Origin: Streptomyces sp. NRRL B-24484
GTDB lineage: Bacteria > Actinomycetota > Actinomycetes > Streptomycetales > Streptomycetaceae
Assembly: GCF_000717715.1 (NCBI RefSeq)
Contig: NZ_JOAI01000046.1
Location: 48,157-112,156 of the forward strand
Length of the DNA stretch: 64,000 nt
Direction: 5' to 3'
Part shown: positions 8,288 through 16,807 of the stretch, piece after piece
Position numbering within the stretch: position 1 is the stretch's first letter
Layout: every line of letters starts with the position of its first letter
Notes under the pieces: generated by a model
What the model was told of the DNA's origin: nothing
The model's database searches: none
The model's input: the letters and a program-made list of their open reading frames with translations, nothing else
Position numbers and translations under genes: made by a program

Positions 8288-9892
8288 ATGACGACACTCC
8301 GTTCCCTCATCGACACCACGTCGGAGACGTTCCGGCGCAACGCCGAGGCCTTCGACGACAAGCGCCGCATCATCGCGGAGGCCCGGGCGGCCGCGCTGGC
8401 CGGCGGCGACGCGAAGGCCCACCGCCGGCACGCCGAGCGCGGCAAGCTCACCGCCCGCGAGCGCGTGATGCGCCTGCTGGACCCCGGGACGCCGTTCCTG
8501 GAGGTCGGGCAGCTGGTGGCGCACGACGTGTACGACGAGCCCGTCCCGTCCGCCGCACTGGTCACCGGTGTCGGCACCGTCGGCGGCCGGCCGACGATGG
8601 TCTTCGCCAACGACGCGACCGTCAAGGGCGGGACGTACTTCCCGCTCACCGTGCAGAAGCACCTGCGGGCCCAGAAGGTGGCCCGGCAGAACGGCCTGCC
8701 CTGCATCTACCTGGTCGACTCCGGCGGCATCTACCTGCCGCTCCAGGAGGACCTCTTCCCCGACGAGTACCACCTGGGCCGGATGTTCCGGAACATCGCC
8801 GAGATGTCCGCCCTCGGGCTGCCGCAGATCGCCGCGGTGATGGGGTCGTGCACGGCGGGCGGGGCGTACATCCCGGCCATGTGCGACGAGGCGGTGATCG
8901 TCCGCGGCAACGGCACGATCTTCCTCGGCGGCCCGCAGCTGGTGCGTGCGGCGACCGGCGAGGTGGTCGACGCCGAGACGCTCGGCGGGGCCGACCTGCA
9001 CACCCGGGTCACCGGGGTCGCGGACCACATCGCCGAGAACGACGAGCACGCCCTGGAGCTCGTCCGGGAGATCGCCGTCCGCAACAGCCGCCGGGCCGTG
9101 TCGGGGCCGCCCCGCGAGCCGCGCCCGCCGCTCCACGACCCGGCCGAACTGCCCGGAATCATCAGCGCCAGCCTGCGCGAGCACATCCCGGCGCGCGAGG
9201 TGCTGGCCCGGCTGCTCGACGGCAGCGAGTTCACCGAGTACCGCAGCCGCTACGGCCCGACGATCGTCTGCGGCACCGGGCACGTCGGCGGCTACCCGCT
9301 CGGCGTGATCATCAACGACGGCGTGCTGTTCCCCGAGAGCGCCCAGAAGGCCGCCAACTTCATCGAGCTGTGCGTCCAGCGCGACCTCCCGCTGCTGTTC
9401 CTGCACAACATCAACGGCTTCATGGTGGGCGCCGAGTACGAGGCGGCCGGCATCGCCAAGCACGGCGCCAAGCTGGTCAACGCGGTCTCCTGCGCCAGGG
9501 TGCCGAAGTTCAGCCTGGTGATCGGCGGCAGCTTCGGCGCCGGCAACTTCGCCATGTGCGGCCGCTCGATGGGCCCGCGGATGATGGCGATGTGGCCGAG
9601 CGCCAAGTCGACGGCGGTGGGCGGGGAGCAGACCGCGACCGTGATGGCGCTGATCCGCGGCGACCAGCTCGCCAAGGAGGGCCGGACCCTCTCCGCCGAG
9701 GAGGAGGAGTCCATCAGGCGCCCGATCATCGACACCTACGAGCGCCAGTCGCACCCGCTGTACTACGCGGCCCGGATGTGGGTGGACGCCGTGGTGGACC
9801 CGACCGACACCCGCGAGTGGCTGACGCTGTGCCTGGCGATGGCCGCCGACGGGCCCCAGCAGGAGACGCGCTTCGGCGTGTTCAGGATGTGA
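8288..9892 (+). CDS. Acyl-CoA carboxylase carboxyltransferase (beta) subunit, 3-methylcrotonyl-CoA carboxylase-like
   Basis: 534-residue crotonase-fold carboxyltransferase that moves CO2 from carboxybiotin to an acyl-CoA. It resembles MccB/AccD1 more than propionyl-CoA carboxylase: MGSCTAGGAYIPAMCDE, IFLGGPQLVRAATGE, HNINGFMVGAEYE and GGSFGAGNFAMCGR are all MCC-type oxyanion-hole segments. ATG 8288 follows AAGGT; the gene is 59 bases after the MFS gene. The stop overlaps the next start (TGATG). Leucine-catabolism partners (isovaleryl-CoA dehydrogenase, HMG-CoA lyase, 3-methylglutaconyl-CoA hydratase) are not in the operon, so the enzyme may make a special carboxylated acyl-CoA. Substrate choice cannot be read from sequence. 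Confidence 0.9.
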   Translation: MTTLRSLIDTTSETFRRNAEAFDDKRRIIAEARAAALAGGDAKAHRRHAERGKLTARERVMRLLDPGTPFLEVGQLVAHDVYDEPVPSAALVTGVGTVGGRPTMVFANDATVKGGTYFPLTVQKHLRAQKVARQNGLPCIYLVDSGGIYLPLQEDLFPDEYHLGRMFRNIAEMSALGLPQIAAVMGSCTAGGAYIPAMCDEAVIVRGNGTIFLGGPQLVRAATGEVVDAETLGGADLHTRVTGVADHIAENDEHALELVREIAVRNSRRAVSGPPREPRPPLHDPAELPGIISASLREHIPAREVLARLLDGSEFTEYRSRYGPTIVCGTGHVGGYPLGVIINDGVLFPESAQKAANFIELCVQRDLPLLFLHNINGFMVGAEYEAAGIAKHGAKLVNAVSCARVPKFSLVIGGSFGAGNFAMCGRSMGPRMMAMWPSAKSTAVGGEQTATVMALIRGDQLAKEGRTLSAEEEESIRRPIIDTYERQSHPLYYAARMWVDAVVDPTDTREWLTLCLAMAADGPQQETRFGVFRM

Positions 9893-11862
9893 TGACGATG
9901 CTGAAACGAGTTCTGATCGCCAACCGCGGCGAGATCGCCCGCCGGATCGCCCGGACCTGCCGCCGCCTCGGCATCGAGTACGTCGCCGTCCACTCCGACG
10001 CCGACCGCTCGGCCGCCCACCTGGAGGGCGCGGTCGACACCGTCCGGCTGGGCCCCGGCCCAGCCGCCGACAGCTACCTGCGGATCGAGGCGCTGGTCGA
10101 CGCGGCGCTGCGCACCGGCTGCGACGCGGTTCACCCCGGCTACGGGTTCCTCTCCGAGAGCCCGGCGTTCGCGGCCGCCGTCGCCGGGGCGGGCCTGGTC
10201 CTGGTCGGACCGGACGCCCGGATGATCGCCGCCATGGGCGACAAGGCCACCGCCCGCGCGCTGATGGCCGACGCCGGGGTGCCCGTGCTGCCGGGTTCCG
10301 AGCACGCCACCGAGTCGCCGGAGCAACTCGCCGCCGACGCCGGGCGGATCGGCTACCCGGTGATCCTCAAGCCGGTCGCCGGCGGCGGGGGCAAGGGCAT
10401 GCAGGTGGTCGACCGCCCCGACCGGCTGGCCGAGGCGGTGGCCGCGGCCGTCCGGCTCGGCCGCAGCAGCTTCGGCGACGGCCGGCTGCTCGCCGAGCGC
10501 TACGTCGCGCGGCCGCGCCACATCGAGGTGCAGGTCTTCGGGGACACCCACGGCTCGGTGGTGCACCTCTTCGAGCGGGAGTGCTCGCTGCAGCGCCGCC
10601 ACCAGAAGGTCGTGGAGGAGGCGCCCGCCGCCGGCCTGCCGGCCGGGGTCCGCGAGGCGCTGCTGGCGGCGGCCGTCCGCGGCGCCGAGGCGCTCGGCTA
10701 CGTGAACGCCGGGACGTTCGAGTTCATCCTCGACGCCGACGACCGGTTCTACTTCCTGGAGGCCAACACCCGGCTCCAGGTCGAACACCCCGTCACCGAG
10801 GAGATCACCGGCGTCGACCTGGTCGAGTGGCAGCTGCGGGTCGCCGCCGGGGAGCGCCTGCCGCTCGCCCAGCACGAGATCACCGCGACCGGCCACGCCG
10901 TCGAGTGCCGCGTCTACGCCGAGGACCCGGACGAGGCCTTCCGGCCCGCGCCCGGCCGGGCGGCGCCCGTCGAATGGCCGACCGGCGTCCGCGTCGAGGC
11001 CGCCTTCGACAGGGAGGGCGAGGTCTCCGCCTTCTACGACCCGATGATCGCCAAGCTGGTGGCGCACGGACCGGACCGCGTCGCCGCGCTGCGCACCCTC
11101 ACGGACGCGCTGCAGGACACCGCCGTCGTCGGCCTGACGACCAATCTGGGCTTCCTCGGCGACCTGCTGCGCGACCGGCGGGTGGTCGCCGGCCGTCTCG
11201 ACACCCACCTGGTCGACGAGTTCCTCGCGGAGACCGGCCGGGCCGAGCGTGCCTGGCAGGCAGCCGCGTGCGCCGCGGCCATGGAGGTGCCGGCCCTGGC
11301 CGGCGCCCCCGCCTCGCCGTGGCACGGCACCGCCGGCGCGCTCGACCGGGACGCGCTGGACCCGGTCGCGCCGCTCGGCCGGGTGGTGACCCGCGACGCC
11401 CGACGGGAGTGGGAGGCCAGGCTCACCGAGGTCCGGCCCGGGCGGGTGCGGGGCAGCGTCGACGGACGGCCCTTCGACCTCACCGTCGCCCACCGGGACG
11501 GGCTGTTCCGGGGCACCCTCGGCGGCCGCGCCTGGTCGGGCCTGCGGACGCCCACCGGCTTCGAGATCACCGTCGACGGGTACCGCACCGCCCTCGTCGT
11601 CCCGACCTTCGCCCGGGACGACGCGGACGCCGTCGGCAACGAGGTGCAGTCGACCATGCCGGGAGCGGTCGTCGGCCTGCCGTGCGCGGTGGGGGACCGG
11701 GTCGAGGAGGGCGCCGTCCTGGTCGTTGTCGAGGCGATGAAGATGGAGAACCGCATCCTCGCGCCCTTCTCGGGCGTGGTGGCCGAGGTCAGGTGCGCCC
11801 TGCACGGCCTGGTGGCGGCCGGCCAGACACTGGTGGTGCTGGCCGACGATCCGCAGGAGTGA
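9892..11862 (+). CDS. Acyl-CoA carboxylase alpha subunit: biotin carboxylase plus biotin carrier
   Basis: 656-residue fusion of biotin carboxylase (KRVLIANRGEIARRIARTCR at the start, ATP-grasp loop GGGGKGMQVV, FLEANTRLQVEHPVTE) with a linker and a C-terminal biotinyl domain, where the biotin-accepting lysine is about residue 617 in VVEAMKMENRI. It carboxylates its own biotin with ATP and bicarbonate and hands CO2 to the preceding beta subunit. The ATG at 9892 overlaps the beta-subunit stop (TGATG); a second in-frame ATG at 9898 is also possible. It is the last gene of the operon, followed after 15 bases by a strong hairpin. Length fits MCC-alpha/AccA-type proteins. Confidence 0.93.
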   Translation: MTMLKRVLIANRGEIARRIARTCRRLGIEYVAVHSDADRSAAHLEGAVDTVRLGPGPAADSYLRIEALVDAALRTGCDAVHPGYGFLSESPAFAAAVAGAGLVLVGPDARMIAAMGDKATARALMADAGVPVLPGSEHATESPEQLAADAGRIGYPVILKPVAGGGGKGMQVVDRPDRLAEAVAAAVRLGRSSFGDGRLLAERYVARPRHIEVQVFGDTHGSVVHLFERECSLQRRHQKVVEEAPAAGLPAGVREALLAAAVRGAEALGYVNAGTFEFILDADDRFYFLEANTRLQVEHPVTEEITGVDLVEWQLRVAAGERLPLAQHEITATGHAVECRVYAEDPDEAFRPAPGRAAPVEWPTGVRVEAAFDREGEVSAFYDPMIAKLVAHGPDRVAALRTLTDALQDTAVVGLTTNLGFLGDLLRDRRVVAGRLDTHLVDEFLAETGRAERAWQAAACAAAMEVPALAGAPASPWHGTAGALDRDALDPVAPLGRVVTRDARREWEARLTEVRPGRVRGSVDGRPFDLTVAHRDGLFRGTLGGRAWSGLRTPTGFEITVDGYRTALVVPTFARDDADAVGNEVQSTMPGAVVGLPCAVGDRVEEGAVLVVVEAMKMENRILAPFSGVVAEVRCALHGLVAAGQTLVVLADDPQE

Positions 11863-11877
11863 CGGACGGTCGGCCAC

Positions 11878-11913
11878 GGCCCGCCGCTGACGGCACCTCA
11901 GCGGCGGGCCTTT
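11878..11913 (+). terminator. Rho-independent terminator of the oxoamine synthase/carboxylase operon
   Basis: GGCCCGCCGCTGA (11878-11890) pairs perfectly with TCAGCGGCGGGCC (11898-11910) around a seven-base loop and is followed by TTT. It starts 16 bases after the carboxylase stop. Confidence 0.85.
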
Positions 11914-12039
11914 CCGGGCGGCTTCCGGGTACCGGAGCCGTCCCGTCGTCCGCCCGCCCCGGCCGGGCCGGCAAGTGTCCATGCCAATCCGGCATGCGGA
12001 ACGGCCGCACTCCGCAACAAGTCCACCCCGGCCGAACCC

Positions 12040-12085
12040 TTGACAGGCACGGGACGGTGCCAGCAAGGTCCTGGGAGCGCTCCCA
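12040..12085 (+). promoter_or_regulatory. Promoter with CebR-type operator
   Basis: TTGACA at 12040-12045 is followed after 18 bases by CAAGGT (12064-12069), a plausible -10, and then directly by TGGGAGCGCTCCCA (12072-12085). That 14-base perfect palindrome is the known binding sequence of CebR, the LacI-family repressor of cellobiose/cello-oligosaccharide uptake in Streptomyces. Its position across the start of transcription fits repression of the sugar-binding protein gene at 12150. Confidence 0.8.
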
Positions 12086-12149
12086 CCAGGTGTTCCGTCG
12101 GACCGGTGGGGCACCTCCCACCCGATCTGTCAGTGAACGAGGCACCAAC

Positions 12150-13559
12150 ATGCCAGGTACCAGACGCCGCACGACCGACTCCCCCGCCGTGGCCGCATCC
12201 GGACACCGGCCGGATCGCGCGCCCGCGGGCGCCGCCGAACCCCGCCGCCACCGCCGACGACTGCTCAGGGCGGCCGCCGCGGCGGCCTGTGCGACGCTCG
12301 CACTGACCGCGTGCAGCAGCGGCCCGGTCGCCGCGCCGCAGTCCGAGTCGCCGTTCGGCGAGACCGTCACCCTCAAGGTGGGGACCTTCGGTTCCTTCGG
12401 CTACCGCGAGGCCGGGCTCTACGCGGACTACATGGCGAAGCACCCGGACGTCGTGATCACCGAGGCGGCCACCCAGGACAGCGAGCAGTACTGGGCGGAC
12501 CTCACCGCCGCGCTCACCGGTCAGAGCGGCCAGCAGCCGGCCGACATCCAGGCCGTGGAGGTGGGCTACATCTCCGAGGCCACCGGTCCGCTCGCCGACA
12601 GGTTCACCGACCTGCGGTCGGCCCCCGGCGTCCGGGCCTCGGCCTGGCTGCCGTGGAAGTCCGCCCAGGCCACCACCACCTCGGGCGCGCTGGTCGGGCT
12701 CGGCACCGACACCGGGCCGATGGCGGTCTGCTACCGCAAGGACCTCTTCCAGAAGGCCGGCCTCCCGTCCGACCGCGAGTCGGTGGGCCGGCTGTGGGCG
12801 GGCGACTGGTCGAAGTTCGTCGACGTCGGCCGCCGCTACAAGGCGCACGCACCGGCCAAGACGACCTTCACCGACTCGGCCGGCGGCCTGTTCAACGCCG
12901 TGCTCTCCAGCGAGCCCGAGCAGTTCTCGAACGCCCGGGGCGAACTCGTCTACGAGGACAGCCCCGGCGTGAAGAAGGCCTGGGACCTCTCGGTCTCCGC
13001 CGCCCGCACCGGCCTCACCAGCGGGCTCAAGCAGTTCAGCCCCGAGTGGAACGAGGCGCTGTACCTCTCCGGCTTCGCGACGATCGTCTGCCCGTCCTGG
13101 ATGACCGGCGTGATCAGCAAGTACGCGGGCGACCGCGGCGAGGGCCTGTGGGACATCGCGCCCGCGCCGGCCGCCGGCAACTGGGGCGGCGCCTTCCTCG
13201 CCGTGCCGAAGGCCGGCAAGCACCAGAAGGAGGCCGCCGCGCTGGCCGCCTGGCTGACCGCCCCCGAACAGCAGGCCAAGGTGTTCGCCGCGACCGGCAA
13301 CCTGCCGTCGTCCACCGCCGCGCTGGAGTCGCAGGCCGTCCAGGACGCCACCAACCCGTACTTCAACAACGCCCCGACCGGCCGGATCTACGCCAACGCC
13401 GCCCGCACGATCCTGCCCGCCCCGGTCGGGCGGCTGGACGGCGCGGTCAAGGCCGCGATCAGCGACGTCGCCCTGGTGGACATCGCCCGCAACGGCACCG
13501 ATCCCAAGAAGGCCTGGAACGGCGTGGTGAAGCAGATCACCGGGAAGACCGGCGGCTGA
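12150..13559 (+). CDS. Extracellular sugar-binding lipoprotein of an ABC importer
   Basis: 469-residue solute-binding protein (family 1 type). An unusually long basic n-region with RRHRRR precedes a hydrophobic stretch and the lipobox LTAC (Cys55), so it is probably a lipoprotein, possibly Tat-exported. The mature part starts with VTLKVGTFGSFGYREAGLY and has the usual family layout with EQYWADLTAALTG and the late AWLTAPEQQAKVF segment. No permease or ATPase genes accompany it; in Streptomyces such proteins use separately encoded permeases and the shared ATPase MsiK. The CebR-type box upstream predicts induction by cello-oligosaccharides. It could be a second, orphan cello-oligosaccharide binder, but the ligand is not proven by sequence. 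Confidence 0.87.
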   Translation: MPGTRRRTTDSPAVAASGHRPDRAPAGAAEPRRHRRRLLRAAAAAACATLALTACSSGPVAAPQSESPFGETVTLKVGTFGSFGYREAGLYADYMAKHPDVVITEAATQDSEQYWADLTAALTGQSGQQPADIQAVEVGYISEATGPLADRFTDLRSAPGVRASAWLPWKSAQATTTSGALVGLGTDTGPMAVCYRKDLFQKAGLPSDRESVGRLWAGDWSKFVDVGRRYKAHAPAKTTFTDSAGGLFNAVLSSEPEQFSNARGELVYEDSPGVKKAWDLSVSAARTGLTSGLKQFSPEWNEALYLSGFATIVCPSWMTGVISKYAGDRGEGLWDIAPAPAAGNWGGAFLAVPKAGKHQKEAAALAAWLTAPEQQAKVFAATGNLPSSTAALESQAVQDATNPYFNNAPTGRIYANAARTILPAPVGRLDGAVKAAISDVALVDIARNGTDPKKAWNGVVKQITGKTGG

Positions 13560-13587
13560 CCTGGGCGCAGGTCCCCGTGCGGCCGCA

Positions 13588-13601
13588 TGGGAGCGCTCCC
13601 G
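13588..13601 (+). promoter_or_regulatory. Second CebR-type box, one mismatch
   Basis: TGGGAGCGCTCCCG differs from the upstream palindrome only at the last base. It lies 29 bases after the stop of the sugar-binding protein gene and before its terminator hairpin, an unusual place for an operator. Confidence 0.6.
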
Positions 13602-13613
13602 TATGCTGGACAC

Positions 13614-13654
13614 AGCCCGGTCCCGCGCCACCCCCCGCGGCGCGGGACCGGGCT
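13614..13654 (+). terminator. Terminator hairpin after the sugar-binding protein gene
   Basis: AGCCCGGTCCCGCGCC (13614-13629) pairs perfectly with GGCGCGGGACCGGGCT (13639-13654) around a nine-base loop; no T-run follows. Confidence 0.75.
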
Positions 13655-13844
13655 CCCGTGGCCGATCCGCCCCTCCCCCGGCCGGATCGGCGCAGGTTCC
13701 CGGCCTGCGGCCGCCAGGTGCATGTGGGGCACCTCCCGGCCGCGGGCCGGCCCGTGCCGGACCCGTCGGCCGCCCGGCCGCACGCCGACGGCACGCCGCG
13801 CACCGGGGCAGCACCCGTACCGCCGCGGCGTCGTTGGTACCGGT

Positions 13845-14198
13845 ATGAACACGTGCCACCCGCCCTCGCCCGACGCCGGGCCGGCCGCCGTCCCGCCGCA
13901 GGCCCTCCCGCTCCCGCTGCCGCACCCCGATTTCGGTGTCACCGACCGCCCTGCCGCGCGCCGCCCGGCCGTCGGCGGCGCCCCGCAGCAGACCCAGAGC
14001 TGGACGACCAGCGCGGCGGAACAGGCCAGCGACGTCCTCAGCGGCCTGCGGACCGTCGAGGTCCCGATGGCCGCCCTCCAGGCGGCGCTGCTGATCCTCA
14101 CCGAGCTGGTCGCCCGGCCGCACGAGAGCACCGAGATGCGGGAGGCCGCACGGGAGATCTGCGGCCTCTTCGCCGGGCTGACCGACCTGGCCGTCTGA
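13845..14198 (+). CDS. Small hypothetical protein
   Basis: 117 residues with a proline/alanine-rich N-terminal half and a more regular helical C-terminal half (about residues 47-117, from QSWTTSAAEQASDVLSGLRTV to GLFAGLTDLAV). No signal peptide, transmembrane segment or known motif is seen. ATG 13845 lacks a strong ribosome-binding site. Codon bias is typical of the neighbours, so it is probably a real gene. It stands alone between the terminator of the sugar-binding gene and the convergent MarR gene. Confidence 0.55.
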   Translation: MNTCHPPSPDAGPAAVPPQALPLPLPHPDFGVTDRPAARRPAVGGAPQQTQSWTTSAAEQASDVLSGLRTVEVPMAALQAALLILTELVARPHESTEMREAAREICGLFAGLTDLAV

Positions 14199-14209
14199 GG
14201 TCCGCGACC

Positions 14210-14230
14210 GCCCCGCCCGCCGGGCGGGGC
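14210..14230. terminator. Compact GC hairpin between convergent genes
   Basis: GCCCCGCCCG and CGGGCGGGGC flank a single C (14210-14230). It lies between the small hypothetical gene and the convergent MarR gene and may terminate both transcripts. Confidence 0.55.
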
Positions 14231-14245
14231 ACCGGCCCGGCGGTG

Positions 14246-14755
14246 TCAGTCCTCCGGGTTCTCCACGATGGCCCGCAGGGCCGCGAGCAGCGGCGGCCGG
14301 TCCTCCTCGGCCACCGGGGCGAGGAAGAGCCGGTCGACGATCCGGGCGTGCACCACGGTGGCGCGGCCGAAGGCCTCGGCGCCCTCGGGGGTGGCCCCGA
14401 CCAGGGTGATCCGGCGGTCGGCCGGCGAGGGGGTGCGGCGGACGAGGCCGGCCTGCTCCATGCGGTCGACCAGCCGGGTGGTGCCGCCGCTGGTGAGGGT
14501 GAGCCCCTCGGCGAGCTCCCGCTGCGGGATCCCGGCGCCGCGGGCCCGGGCGAGCATCAGCAGCACCTCGAACATGGTGTGGCTGAGACCGCACTCGGCC
14601 CGCATCGCGGCGTCCACGGCCCGGTCCAGCCGGGTCGCGGCGCGCAGCAGCAGGCCGAGTTCGCGGACGGCCGGGCGCTCGGCGGCCGCCGCGAGCTCCG
14701 CCACCGTCCGGGGTCCGCCGGACGCCTCGCCGCCCACCGCCGGTGCCATCTCCAT
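14246..14755 (-). CDS. MarR-family transcriptional regulator
   Basis: 169-residue winged-helix regulator: RECGLSHTMFEVLLMLARA region, recognition helix LTLTSGGTTRLVDRMEQAGLVRR, wing SPADRRITLVGATPEG. Such proteins usually repress a neighbouring efflux gene and release DNA on binding a small phenolic or drug-like ligand. ATG 14755 is preferred; a longer TTG start at 14815 would place the coding region inside the palindromic operator. It is transcribed divergently from the MFS gene at 14933. Confidence 0.88.
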   Translation of the reverse strand: MEMAPAVGGEASGGPRTVAELAAAAERPAVRELGLLLRAATRLDRAVDAAMRAECGLSHTMFEVLLMLARARGAGIPQRELAEGLTLTSGGTTRLVDRMEQAGLVRRTPSPADRRITLVGATPEGAEAFGRATVVHARIVDRLFLAPVAEEDRPPLLAALRAIVENPED

Positions 14756-14804
14756 GGCCGGTGAGTCTACTGATCGCCGCGGCACCGCTCCCCGCCGAAT
14801 CGAC

Positions 14805-14829
14805 TGACTGGTCAATTGCTGATCAGTCA
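14805..14829. promoter_or_regulatory. MarR operator in the divergent promoter
   Basis: TGACTGGTCA (14805-14814) and TGATCAGTCA (14820-14829) form 10-base inverted arms with one mismatch and a five-base spacer (ATTGC). The position between the divergent marR and MFS starts and the size fit a MarR dimer site controlling both. Confidence 0.75.
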
Positions 14830-14932
14830 GCTATCCGGCTACCCTGTTCCGACCCACCGGGCCCGCGCAGCACCGCGCCGGGCCGACCGACGGGGAAGAC
14901 GCCGACCGCCGGAGATGACGGAGAAGCCGCCG

Positions 14933-16198
14933 ATGACCACCTCGTCCGCCCGGCCGGCCACCCCGGCCGCCACCGTCCCGGCCGCTGCCTCGGCGGCCGC
15001 CACCGGGACCGGCCGCGGCCCGCGCCTGCGGCTGATCGTCGTGCTCGGCGCGCTCTCCGCCTTCGGGCCGCTCTCGCTCGACATGTACCTCCCGGCCCTC
15101 CCCGCGCTGGCCGGCGACCTCGGCGTGCGGGACGCCGACGTGCAGCTCACCCTGACCTCCTGCCTGCTCGGGCTCGCCCTCGGCCAGCTGGTGGCCGGGC
15201 CGCTGAGCGACCGCCGGGGCCGCCGGGGCCCGCTGCTGGTCGGCCTGGCCGGGTACGCCGCCGCGTCGGTGCTCTGCGCCGTGGCACCGAACGCCGAGGT
15301 CCTCACCGCCGCCCGTCTGCTGCAGGGTCTGGCGGGTGCGGCGGGCATCGTGATCAGCCGGGCGGTCGTCCGCGACCTCTACGACGGCGTCGAGGCGGCC
15401 CGCTTCTTCTCGCTGCTGATGCTGGTGAACGGCCTGGCGCCGATCCTCGCCCCGGTGGCGGGCAGCCAGCTGCTGCGCTTCGCCGACTGGCGGGCGGTCT
15501 TCGCGGTGCTGGCCGCCGTCGGCGCCGTGCTGTTCGCGGCGGCCGTGCTCGCGCTGCCCGAGTCGCTGCCCGCCGAGCGGCGCACCGGCGGCGGTCCGGT
15601 CCGCACCGTGCGCAGCTTCGGCGGGCTGCTCGCGGACCGCCGCTTCATGGGGTACGCGCTGTCCGCCGGGTGCGTCTTCGCCGCGATGTTCGCGTACATC
15701 TCCGGTTCGTCCTTCGTGCTGCAGCAGGTGTACGGGCTGGACGAGCAGCAGTTCGCCCTGGTGTTCGGCGGCAATGCGCTGGGCCTGGTGCTGCTGGGCC
15801 AGCTGAACGCGCGGCTGCTGCGCAGCCGGGCCCCGCAGGTGATGCTGCGGGCGGGTCTGGCGGTCTCGGCGGCGGGCGGGGCCGGGCTGCTGCTGGCGGT
15901 CGTCGCGGGGCTCGGCCTGTGGGCGGTGTGCGGCTCGCTGCTGCTGGTGGTGGCGGCGGTGGGTCTGGTGATGCCGAACTCGACGGCGCTGGCGCTGTCC
16001 GGCCGGGACAACGCCGGCACGGCCTCGGCGCTGCTCGGGCTGCTGCAGTTCGCGCTGGGCGGGCTGGCCGCGCCGCTGGTCGGCCTCGGCGGTTCGGGTT
16101 CGGCGCTGCCGATGGCGGTGGTGATCGCCGGTTTCGCGGCGGCCGCGGTGCTGGTGCACGCGCTCTGGCCGCCGCGTCGGGCGGCGGCGTCGCTCTGA
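14933..16198 (+). CDS. Bcr/CflA-family multidrug efflux MFS transporter
   Basis: 421-residue 12-helix MFS exporter. Family features: FGPLSLDMYLPALPALAGDLGV in helix 1, the loop motif GPLSDRRGRRGPLL, and LLQGLAGAAGIVISRAVVRDLYDG. I start at ATG 14933 with GGAG at 14920-14923; an earlier in-frame ATG at 14915 has its purine tract directly against it. Divergent from the MarR gene and sharing its operator, so expression is probably ligand-induced by MarR release. Confidence 0.88.
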   Translation: MTTSSARPATPAATVPAAASAAATGTGRGPRLRLIVVLGALSAFGPLSLDMYLPALPALAGDLGVRDADVQLTLTSCLLGLALGQLVAGPLSDRRGRRGPLLVGLAGYAAASVLCAVAPNAEVLTAARLLQGLAGAAGIVISRAVVRDLYDGVEAARFFSLLMLVNGLAPILAPVAGSQLLRFADWRAVFAVLAAVGAVLFAAAVLALPESLPAERRTGGGPVRTVRSFGGLLADRRFMGYALSAGCVFAAMFAYISGSSFVLQQVYGLDEQQFALVFGGNALGLVLLGQLNARLLRSRAPQVMLRAGLAVSAAGGAGLLLAVVAGLGLWAVCGSLLLVVAAVGLVMPNSTALALSGRDNAGTASALLGLLQFALGGLAAPLVGLGGSGSALPMAVVIAGFAAAAVLVHALWPPRRAAASL

Positions 16199-16354
16199 CA
16201 CCTCGGGCGGCGGGGTCGCTCCGGCACCCGGGCCGGGGCGGTGGCGGGCACGGAATCCGCACAGGTTTCCGCGTGCCGCCACGGCCGCGTCTTTTGCGGC
16301 GCCGCCCGGGCCGGGGGCAGGCTGGATGCGGGAGCCGAGAAGGCGAGGAGAGCG

Positions 16355-16792
16355 ATGAGCACCCTTGAGGAGCAGATCGAGATCGGTGCCCCGGCCGAGG
16401 TCGCCTGGGACCAGCTGCACCGGATCGCCGACTACCCCCGCTTCGTCGAGGGCGTCCTGCACGCCTCCGCCCGCGGCAGCCACCGTGCCCGTCTGGACGT
16501 GGCGGTGGACGGCGGCCACCGGGAGTTCGACGCGTTCTTCACCGACCGCGGCCACAACCGGGTGATGACCTGGGAGACGGTGGACGAGCCGCACCTGCGC
16601 GGCACCTTCGCGCTGCACCCGCTGGACGAGCACCGCACCCAGGTGCAGGTGCGGATCGAGTACGAGCCGGCGGCGGTGGAGGAGTTGTTCGGCGGTGCGC
16701 CGCACGGCTTCGCGCTGGCGAACGCGATCGAGCGGACCGTCCGGACCGATCTGGAACAGCTGCGCGACCTGGTCGAGCACCGCACCGGGTGA
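16355..16792 (+). CDS. SRPBCC-family (polyketide cyclase/dehydrase-like) protein
   Basis: 145-residue START/Bet v 1 fold protein. The family start EEQIEIGAPAEVAWDQLHRIADYPRFVEGV matches Coq10/polyketide_cyc members, in which a hydrophobic cavity binds a lipid or polyketide. ATG 16355 follows GAGGAG at 16345-16350. Convergent with the phosphatase gene. No polyketide genes are near, so a lipid-binding or membrane-homeostasis role is equally possible. Confidence 0.8.
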   Translation: MSTLEEQIEIGAPAEVAWDQLHRIADYPRFVEGVLHASARGSHRARLDVAVDGGHREFDAFFTDRGHNRVMTWETVDEPHLRGTFALHPLDEHRTQVQVRIEYEPAAVEELFGGAPHGFALANAIERTVRTDLEQLRDLVEHRTG

Positions 16793-16807
16793 GTCCCCTC
16801 AGCAGGC

